From Alphaproteobacteria bacterium (GTDB lineage: Bacteria; Pseudomonadota; Alphaproteobacteria; UBA828): a DNA stretch of 64,000 nucleotides. This document shows positions 57,780-64,000 of this stretch, piece after piece (positions within the stretch are counted from its first letter, which is position 1; each line of letters opens with the position of its first letter). The DNA is taken from positions 1 to 64,000 of the forward strand of contig JAJEEP010000040.1 of the NCBI GenBank assembly GCA_022820945.1, written 5' to 3'. A program made the position numbers and the translations under genes. The notes beneath the pieces were generated by a model, which saw nothing but the letters and a program-made list of their open reading frames with translations, ran no database searches and was not told where the DNA came from.

Positions 57780-59186
57780 TTACTCGGCCGCTTCTTCGGT
57801 TTGAGGCTCGATCAGCTCTTCCGCCTGAGCTTCGCGGGGGTCGAGCTCGACCGGCTCCAGCGCCGGGATCGACGACGAGGCCGGCGCGACGCCCAGCTCC
57901 TCGAACTTGCGCGCCGTCGGCAGGACCCGGCTTTCCAGCGAGCCCACGCCCTTGTTGTAGCGGTCCACGGTTTGCCGCAGCGACCGGCCGAGGTCGCCCA
58001 TGTGCCCGCCAAAGACCTTGATCCGCTCGTAGAGATCGCGGCCCTGAGCCGCCACGACCTGCGCGTTCTCGGCGAGCTTCTCCTGCTGCCAGCCGTAGGC
58101 GATGGTCTTCACCAGGGCGATCAGGGTGGTCGGCGTGCTGATCAGGACCCGCTGGCGCGCGGCGCTCTCGAACAGCGCGGGATCGCTCTCGATGGCCGCC
58201 GCGAAGAAGGATTCGCCGGGGACGAACATCACGACGAACTCGGGCGTCTCGGGCAGGGCCTTCCAGTAGTCCCGCGACGACAGCATGCGCACGTGATCGC
58301 GGACCTGGCGGGCGTGGTCGGCCATGAGCCGCTCGCGGGACTCCTCGTCGCTGGCCTCCACGGCGCTGAGGTAGGCGTCGAGCGGTGTCTTGGCATCGAC
58401 GATGATCGACTTGCCGCCGGGGACGCGGACGATCACGTCCGGTCGCAACCGGCCCTCTTCGCCCTCGATGGTCGATTGCTCGACGAAGTCCACGTGCTCG
58501 GTCATGCCGGCCATGTCGAGCACGTTGCGGAGCTGGTATTCGCCCCAGCGCCCGCGGGTCTGGGGCCGCCGGAGCGCCTGCACGAGGCGGCTGGTCTCCG
58601 AGCGCAGGCCGGTCTGCCCCTCCGCCAGATTCTTCACCTGCTCGCTGATGGCCCGGTAGGCGCCCTCGCGCGCCTTCTCGATCGCGTCCACCTTGTGCTC
58701 GAACTTGGAGAGGCTTTCGCCCAGCGGCTTGACCAGGGTCTCGATCGCCACGCGGCGCTTCTCCAGGTCGTCCTTGGCGCTCGCGCTGTGCTTGTCGAAG
58801 CGCTCGCTCACGAGCTTCAGGAAGCTCTCGCTGTTCTTGCCGAGCGCTTCCGAGGCGATACCGGCGAACTTCTTCTCGAGCTCGGCGCCCATGCGCGTCA
58901 GCTCGGCGACGCGCGCCTCGTGGCTCTTGCGGTCCGCTTCACGCGCCGTCTGGAGCGCCACGACTTCCTTCTCGGCCTCCTGCAACTGTCCGCGCAACCT
59001 GGTGCTCTCCTCTTCGAGGTCCGGGACGCGCTCGGCATCGACGGTGAGGCGGGCGGTCTCGGTCGCGCGTGCCTCCCGCTCCTTCGCTGCTCTCCGCGTT
59101 GCCGGGAGCACCAGGGCGAAATAGCAGACGGCCGCGCCCGCGAGCGCTGCCAGCACGATGACGATGACGGTCAGCCCGAGGCCCAT
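57780..59186 (-). CDS. rmuC: RmuC-family DNA recombination protein
   Basis: 468 residues. An N-terminal membrane anchor (about 4-28) is followed by a long coiled coil (about 30-210), then the RmuC core with RGRWGEYQLRNVLDMAG near 228 and IIVDAKTPLDAYL near 282, a nuclease-like fold. RmuC limits inversions and rearrangements at short inverted repeats and has been linked to defence against conjugating plasmids. The C-terminal 45 residues are acidic and disordered. It stands alone between the hyuA operon and serA. Confidence 0.92.
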   Translation of the reverse strand: MGLGLTVIVIVLAALAGAAVCYFALVLPATRRAAKEREARATETARLTVDAERVPDLEEESTRLRGQLQEAEKEVVALQTAREADRKSHEARVAELTRMGAELEKKFAGIASEALGKNSESFLKLVSERFDKHSASAKDDLEKRRVAIETLVKPLGESLSKFEHKVDAIEKAREGAYRAISEQVKNLAEGQTGLRSETSRLVQALRRPQTRGRWGEYQLRNVLDMAGMTEHVDFVEQSTIEGEEGRLRPDVIVRVPGGKSIIVDAKTPLDAYLSAVEASDEESRERLMADHARQVRDHVRMLSSRDYWKALPETPEFVVMFVPGESFFAAAIESDPALFESAARQRVLISTPTTLIALVKTIAYGWQQEKLAENAQVVAAQGRDLYERIKVFGGHMGDLGRSLRQTVDRYNKGVGSLESRVLPTARKFEELGVAPASSSIPALEPVELDPREAQAEELIEPQTEEAAE

Positions 59187-59248
59187 ATCGTCGATCCGCC
59201 GTTCACCTGGCCCTGTTCAGGATGCGTCAATGAACACGGGCGCCTTCG

Positions 59249-60829
59249 TCAGAAACTCAGGCGCTTCAGGTCGATGACGGCGGCGCGTGACCGGAGCTGG
59301 GCCTCCACCTCGTCCGGCACCACCGAATCGACGCCGATGAGGCCGATCGCGTCGCCGCCCGGTTCTCTCCGTCCGAGATTGAAGGTGGCGATATTGATGC
59401 CGGCCTCGCCGAGGATCGTTGCCACCGCGCCGATCAGACCCGGCCTGTCCTCGTTGGTGAAGTAGAGCATGTGCGGGCCGAGTTCCGCTTCGATCTCGAT
59501 GCCCTCGATTTCCACGATTCGCTGCCCGCCCCGGCCGATGAGCGTGCCTGCCACCGTCTGCGCGTGCTCTTGCGACAGCACTTCGACCCGCATGAGAGTC
59601 CGATAGTCCGCCGTCATCTCGCTCCTGACTTCGCGTACGGTGATGCCGCGCTCGCGGGCGATGAAGGGGGCGTTGACGATGTTGATGTCGTCGAGGCGCG
59701 GGGCGAGCAGACCCTGCAGGGCGGCGGCGGTGAGCAGCCGCGAATCGAGCGCGCTGGCCTGGCCTTCATAGGCGACCGTGACGCCGTGGATGCGGCCTGC
59801 CGCGATCTGCCCGGCGAAGCTCCCGATCTGCTGGGCGAGGGTGAGGTAGGGCCCGAGCTTCGCCATGTCCTCCGGCGCGACCGACGGCGTGTTGACCGCG
59901 TTCAGAACCGTGCCGGTCAGCAGGTACTCGGCCATCTGCTGCGCGATCTGAACCGCGACGTTCTCCTGCGCCTCGACGGTGGAGGCGCCGAGGTGCGGCG
60001 TCGCAATCACCTCGTCTCGGGCAAAGAGCGGGTTGTCCTCCTGCGCGGGCTCCTCCTCGAACACGTCGAGCGCGGCACCTGCCACGTGGCCGCTCTCGAT
60101 GGCGTTGATCAAGGCCGACTCCACGACCAGCCCGCCTCGCGCGCAGTTCACGATGCGGACGCCGGGCCTGGTCTTGGCCAGCGCATCGGCGTCGATGATT
60201 CCCCGCGTCTCGTCCGTGAGAGGGACGTGCAGGGTGATGACGTCGGCCTCGCCGAGCAGCTCGTCCATCGTCGCCAACGTCACGCCCAGGGAGGCGGCGC
60301 GGTCCGGCGAGAGGTAGGGGTCGAAGGCGACGACCCGCATCTTGAGGCCCTGGGCCAGGGTCGCGACAATGGCGCCGATGGTGCCGCAGCCGACGACTCC
60401 CAGCGTCTTGTCGCGCAGCTCCACGCCCATGAAGCGGCCGCGCTCCCAGCTGCCCTTGCGGGTGGAGCGGTCGGCCTGCGGGATGCGCCGTGCCAGCGCA
60501 CACATCATGGCGATGGTGTGCTCGGCGGCGGTCACGGAATTGCCGTGGGGCGTGTTCATGACCACGATGCCGCGCTTGGTCGCGGTGTTAATGTCGACGT
60601 TGTCGACACCGGTGCCAGCGCGGCCCACGACCTTGAGCCGGCTCGCCTGTGCCAGCAGATCCGGGGTCACCTTGGTCGCAGAGCGGACCACGAGGCCCTC
60701 GTAGTCGCCGATGATCTCGGCCAGCGCCTCGGGCGCGAGGCCCGGTTGAACGCTCACCTCGATGCCGCGCTCGGCGAACGCCTGCACGGCGACCTCGCTC
60801 ACCTCGTCTGCGATCAGGACTCTCGGCAT
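59249..60829 (-). CDS. serA: D-3-phosphoglycerate dehydrogenase
   Basis: 526 residues, the long form: split substrate domain, NAD domain with GVVGCGTIG at about 144-152, catalytic motifs NCARGGLV and TPHLGAST, then an intervening ASB domain and a C-terminal ACT domain (about 450-526: LYFTNEDRPGLIGAVATILGEAGINIA) for serine feedback. It makes 3-phosphohydroxypyruvate, the first step of serine synthesis. It lies 25 bp after serC and is co-transcribed with it. Confidence 0.96.
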   Translation of the reverse strand: MPRVLIADEVSEVAVQAFAERGIEVSVQPGLAPEALAEIIGDYEGLVVRSATKVTPDLLAQASRLKVVGRAGTGVDNVDINTATKRGIVVMNTPHGNSVTAAEHTIAMMCALARRIPQADRSTRKGSWERGRFMGVELRDKTLGVVGCGTIGAIVATLAQGLKMRVVAFDPYLSPDRAASLGVTLATMDELLGEADVITLHVPLTDETRGIIDADALAKTRPGVRIVNCARGGLVVESALINAIESGHVAGAALDVFEEEPAQEDNPLFARDEVIATPHLGASTVEAQENVAVQIAQQMAEYLLTGTVLNAVNTPSVAPEDMAKLGPYLTLAQQIGSFAGQIAAGRIHGVTVAYEGQASALDSRLLTAAALQGLLAPRLDDINIVNAPFIARERGITVREVRSEMTADYRTLMRVEVLSQEHAQTVAGTLIGRGGQRIVEIEGIEIEAELGPHMLYFTNEDRPGLIGAVATILGEAGINIATFNLGRREPGGDAIGLIGVDSVVPDEVEAQLRSRAAVIDLKRLSF

Positions 60830-60854
60830 CGCCTCCGGACCTCCGCTGAGCGGA

Positions 60855-62015
60855 TCAGCCCACTCCCTGCCGGCGCACTTCGTCCCAGGCCCAGTCGAGC
60901 CACGGCGTCAGCGCTTCGAGATCGTCGCGTTGCACCGTGCCGCCGCTCCAGATTCGAAGCCCCGGCGGGGCGGCTCGGTGGGTCTTGATATCATATGCGG
61001 CGTTCTCCGCCTCCAGCAGCGCGCACATGCGCTTGATCGCGGCCCACTGCTCGTCGGTGCCGAGATCGCTGAACCAGGGGTCCACGATGCTGAGGCACAC
61101 CGATGTGTGGGAGCGGGTCTCCGGCGCCGCGGCCAGGAAGTCGATCCACGCGCGCTCCGCGACCCAGGCCTCGATGACGCCGAAGTTGGCCTGCGCCCGC
61201 GCGATCATTCCATCCCGCCCGCCGATGGACTCGATCCAGCGGAGCGCGTCGAGCGTGTCCTCGATCGCCATCATCGAGACCGTGTTGATGGTCTCGCCCC
61301 GGAAGATGCCCTCGTTGAGGCGGCCGTCGCCGGTGGTGAGCCGGAACACCCTTGGCACCGGCCAGGGCGGCGGCGCGCTCTCCAGCCGCTCCACCGCCCG
61401 CGGGCCCAGGATCAGCATGCCGAACCCGGCTTCGCCGCCCAGCGCCTTCTGCCAGGAGTAGGTGGTGGCATCGAGCCTGGTCCAGTCCATCGGATAGGCG
61501 AGGACGGCGGAGGTGGCATCGCAAAGCGTGAGCCCGGCACGGTCGGCGGCGATCCACTCGGCATCGGGCACCCGCACGCCGGACGTGGTGCCGTTCCAAA
61601 CGAATACCGTGTCGCGGTCCGGATCGACCTGCGCGAGGTCGGGCAGCCGGCCGTAGGGCGCGTCGATCACGCGCGCATCCAGCGGGCGCAGCTCGCGTTC
61701 ACCGTCGATGGCCCAGAGCGCACCGAAATTGTCCCAGCGCAGGAAGTCCACTCCGCGCGGGCCGAGCAGCGACCACATGGCCATCTCGATGGCGCCCGTA
61801 TCGGAGCCCGGCACGATGCCGAGGCGCCACTCATCCGGCAGGCCGAGCAGCGCGCGCGAGCGCTCCAGCAGCTCCTGGATTCGCGCCAGCGGTTCCCTCG
61901 CCCGGTGAGACCGGCCCAGCAGCGCGCCCGAGAGGACATCGACGGACCATCCAGGGCGCTTGGGGCAGGGCCCGGAGGAGAAGAGCGGATTGTCTGGACG
62001 GACGGTGGGCTTCAT
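60855..62015 (-). CDS. serC: Phosphoserine aminotransferase
   Basis: 386 residues of the alphaproteobacterial SerC type. It starts MKPTVRPDNPLFSSGPCPKRPGW, has LGRSHR near 33-38 for phosphate binding, and the PLP lysine is Lys190 in TYSWQKALGGE. It converts 3-phosphohydroxypyruvate to phosphoserine with glutamate. It sits immediately upstream of serA. ATG 62015 was preferred over an in-frame GTG at 62024; neither has a strong ribosome site. serB is not in the window. Confidence 0.94.
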   Translation of the reverse strand: MKPTVRPDNPLFSSGPCPKRPGWSVDVLSGALLGRSHRAREPLARIQELLERSRALLGLPDEWRLGIVPGSDTGAIEMAMWSLLGPRGVDFLRWDNFGALWAIDGERELRPLDARVIDAPYGRLPDLAQVDPDRDTVFVWNGTTSGVRVPDAEWIAADRAGLTLCDATSAVLAYPMDWTRLDATTYSWQKALGGEAGFGMLILGPRAVERLESAPPPWPVPRVFRLTTGDGRLNEGIFRGETINTVSMMAIEDTLDALRWIESIGGRDGMIARAQANFGVIEAWVAERAWIDFLAAAPETRSHTSVCLSIVDPWFSDLGTDEQWAAIKRMCALLEAENAAYDIKTHRAAPPGLRIWSGGTVQRDDLEALTPWLDWAWDEVRRQGVG

Positions 62016-62046
62016 GGGCGGCACGGCCGGTGCGGACCTCTCGGGC

Positions 62047-62829
62047 TCAGACCGCGATCGTCCCTTCGAGATACTGTGCGGCGCGGCCGGAGAGTCGGAC
62101 CCGGTCGCCTGCGACCGTACACCGGACCGTCCCGCTGCGCGCTGAGACCTGGCGAGCCTGAAAGGTCGTCTTGCCCAGGCGTTCCGCCCAGAAGGGCGCG
62201 AGCATGCAGTGGGCGGACCCGGTGACCGGGTCCTCGGGGACCCCGAGCCGGGGGCTGAAGAAGCGCGAGACGAAGTCCGCGCTCTCGCCGGGCGCGGTCA
62301 CGATGACCCCGCGGCGCTCTTCGAGCCGCGCCAGCGCCGTCATGTCGGGCCGGATGGCTCTGACTTGGGCCTCGGTCTCGAACAGCGCGAGATAGTCCAT
62401 GTCGGCGAACACCGCCTGGGGTTCGGCCCCTAGGCCGGCGGAGAGATCGGCCGGCGACTCGACGGGGTGCGCGGCAAGCGCCGGGAAGTCCATGGTGAGG
62501 TCGTCGCCGCTGCGGGTCACCTCCAGACGTCCGCTCCGGGTCTCGAAGGCGACCGAATCGGCGTCCGGTTGCACATGGTGAAACACGACATGGGCGCTGG
62601 CGAGGGTCGCGTGGCCGCAGAGATCGACCTCGGCCAGCGGCGTGAACCAGCGCAATGCGTAGGCGCCGTTGGCCGACACGAAGAACGCCGTCTCTGACAG
62701 GTTGTTCTCGTTCGCGATGGCCTGCAGCGTAGCATCGTCGAGCCAAGATTCGAGTGGACAGACCGCGGCCGGATTGCCGCCGAACACCGCGTCGGTGAAT
62801 GCATCGATCTGGAATATCCGCAGGCGCAT
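62047..62829 (-). CDS. PhzF-family isomerase
   Basis: 260 residues with the two-lobed diaminopimelate-epimerase fold of PhzF/YddE proteins: IDAFTDAVFGGNPAAVC, then NENNLSETAFF with the catalytic Glu46, AEVDLCGHATLASAHV and GVPEDPVTGSAHC. It catalyses a proton shift on an unknown substrate; phenazine synthesis is not implied because no phz genes are nearby. ATG 62829 gives the standard start MRLRIFQIDAF; the frame extends to 63033, but that part overlaps the divergent Sel1 gene. It lies 31 bp upstream of serC on the same strand. Confidence 0.88.
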   Translation of the reverse strand: MRLRIFQIDAFTDAVFGGNPAAVCPLESWLDDATLQAIANENNLSETAFFVSANGAYALRWFTPLAEVDLCGHATLASAHVVFHHVQPDADSVAFETRSGRLEVTRSGDDLTMDFPALAAHPVESPADLSAGLGAEPQAVFADMDYLALFETEAQVRAIRPDMTALARLEERRGVIVTAPGESADFVSRFFSPRLGVPEDPVTGSAHCMLAPFWAERLGKTTFQARQVSARSGTVRCTVAGDRVRLSGRAAQYLEGTIAV

Positions 62830-62926
62830 GCAACAGTTTATTGACGATCGCGGACAGGCGTGCAAGGTGAGGCGAGGGGCTGCGGCGCCGTGCGCCGCTC
62901 CGCAACGATCGGGTTCCGCCGACGGC

Positions 62927-64000
62927 ATGAACCGCGACGCCTTGGCAGCACTCCGGATATTCCTGTTGGCCGCCTGCGTGGGGGCGGCGGCGCTTTGCGT
63001 GTCGGCGGTCACGTCACCGAAGGCGTCTGCCAAGGACTTCTTCGACGCCTACGAGGCGTTTCAGCGGGGCGACTACGAGGAGGCGCGCGCCATCTGGTCC
63101 ACGCTTGCCTACGACGGCGACGTCGACGCGCAATTCAACCTCGGCACGCTCTACGAGAACGGCCTTGGCGTGGAAACGGACGCCGAGCAGGCGGCCCGCT
63201 GGTACCGGGCTGCGGCAGCGCGCCGCGTGGACATGGCGCGGCTTGCACTGGCGCGCTTGCAGCGCACTGGCGCGCTCGAGCCGGAGCCGGACGAGGATCA
63301 GATCAAGCTCCTCGAGACCGCCGCCCGGCGCGGCCTTGCCGAGGCCCAATACGAGCTCGGCGTGGCTTACGATCGAGGGATCGGTGTCACCCAGAATTAC
63401 GCGACCGCGGCTGGCTGGTACCAGCGCGCGGCTGAGCAGGGGCTTACGGACGCCCAGTACAACCTGGCGACGCTGTTCGACGAAGGCCTGGGAACGCCGC
63501 GCGATTTCGAGCAGGCACGGGAATGGTACATGCGCGCTGCCGACGCCGGAGAGGCCCGGGCCATGAACAACCTGGGATATATCTACGAGAAGGGGCTGAC
63601 CGGCGTACGGGACTACGGTAATGCCGTCGTGTGGTATCGACGTGCGGCGCACAAGGGCCTTGCCATCGCGCAAAGCAACCTCGCGGCCCTTCACTATCTC
63701 GGCCGCGGTGTGACCCGCGACTTCGAGCAGGCCCATCGCTGGTACGGGGCCGCTGCGGAGCAAGGCGATACCGCGGGGCAGAACGGACTCGGCCTTCTCT
63801 ACGCCAACGGCCTCGGCGTCGAGCGCGATCTCGTCAGGGCGATGGCCTGGTTCAGCCTCGCAGTCCACGGGGAAGGCTCGGCCGCCGCAGACGCCAAGAC
63901 CTATCGCGACCGGCTCGCGCGCCTGCTATCGGTGGAAGAGCGTGCCGAGGCAGCAGCGCTGAGCGAAGAGATTCTGGCCCGAGCAGTTGCCGAGGAGGCG
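62927..64000 (+). CDS. Sel1-repeat protein, 3' end beyond the window
   Basis: 358 codons are visible with no stop before the right edge. A signal-anchor-like segment spans about 10-35. Then come Sel1-like TPR repeats of 36 residues up to about 320: A..GDYEEARAIWSTLAYDGD, AQYNLATLFDEGLGTPRDFEQAREWYMRAAD and similar, about seven in all. A charged helical stretch follows. It resembles the Sel1 protein at 1321-2079 in layout (single exported chain, repeats first), and the part beyond the edge may hold another domain. Sel1 proteins scaffold protein complexes in the envelope. It is divergent from the PhzF-family gene. Confidence 0.8.
   Translation, partial: MNRDALAALRIFLLAACVGAAALCVSAVTSPKASAKDFFDAYEAFQRGDYEEARAIWSTLAYDGDVDAQFNLGTLYENGLGVETDAEQAARWYRAAAARRVDMARLALARLQRTGALEPEPDEDQIKLLETAARRGLAEAQYELGVAYDRGIGVTQNYATAAGWYQRAAEQGLTDAQYNLATLFDEGLGTPRDFEQAREWYMRAADAGEARAMNNLGYIYEKGLTGVRDYGNAVVWYRRAAHKGLAIAQSNLAALHYLGRGVTRDFEQAHRWYGAAAEQGDTAGQNGLGLLYANGLGVERDLVRAMAWFSLAVHGEGSAAADAKTYRDRLARLLSVEERAEAAALSEEILARAVAEEA

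Noticed and set aside
62047..62829. Phenazine biosynthesis gene phzF
   Set aside because: PhzF-fold proteins are common single genes, and no other phenazine gene is in the window.
1..64000. CRISPR arrays, rRNA, tRNA or a prophage
   Set aside because: No regularly spaced direct repeats, cloverleaf-like tails or phage structural genes were noticed on reading both strands. A tRNA scan and a CRISPR finder would settle it.

Overview
The window is about two-thirds GC, is densely coded and has tightly overlapping operons. The gene content points to an alphaproteobacterium, probably of the Rhodospirillales or a related order: an Irr-type Fur regulator, a serC-serA pair, Sel1-repeat lipid-side proteins, many molybdenum hydroxylases and many Pot/Tau-type ABC transporters. 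No rRNA, tRNA, CRISPR array or complete insertion sequence was seen. The content is metabolic and accessory rather than core, apart from ilvA, serA, serC and rmuC.

Layout. 0-10 kb: an EamA transporter, a Sel1/peptidoglycan-binding protein, a Rhodococcus-type amidase, a low-GC two-gene cassette (small basic protein plus TIR/deoxyribosyltransferase-like protein), a molybdopterin oxidoreductase, and an iron block (TbpB-like lipoprotein, irr, rubrerythrin). 9.5-19.5 kb: an overlapping 2OG-Fe(II) oxygenase and serine hydrolase pair, an orphan molybdenum hydroxylase large subunit, ilvA, a NicX/M29-like protein, a ThDP enzyme and a toxin-antitoxin pair.

19.6-33.4 kb is one uninterrupted minus-strand run of 12 genes: hyuA, hyuB, SDR, the three subunits of a molybdenum hydroxylase, an IclR regulator, a pyruvoyl-dependent histidine decarboxylase homologue, and a complete PotABCD/F-like ABC importer. 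The decarboxylase keeps the Ser-Ser self-cleavage site and the active-site residues of the Lactobacillus enzyme. The set looks like a pathway for an imidazole or amine compound: import, decarboxylation, ring hydroxylation and ATP-dependent ring opening. It is the strongest candidate for an undescribed system here.

33.7-35.4 kb holds a crotonyl-CoA carboxylase/reductase-like enzyme with an altered CO2-pocket residue, a hairpin cluster and an IS3 remnant. 35.4-43.3 kb is a second minus-strand operon: two proteins with the sizes and order of the phenylphosphate synthase alpha and beta subunits, then a molybdenum hydroxylase with a CoxG-like protein, then an HD-domain protein. 43.4-52.8 kb has a divergent polysaccharide deacetylase and a plus-strand operon: AsnC/Lrp regulator, a single-chain triple RidA protein, a Tau/Ssu-like ABC importer and a toluene-monooxygenase-like diiron hydroxylase (A, B, D, E, without the Rieske and reductase genes). 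A 268-bp inverted-repeat element sits between D and E. 52.8-57.6 kb carries a second hyuA-hyuB-SDR set. The window ends with rmuC, serA, serC, a PhzF-family protein and a Sel1-repeat protein cut by the right edge.

All functions are read from the sequence and from memory of the families. No alignment or database search was run.
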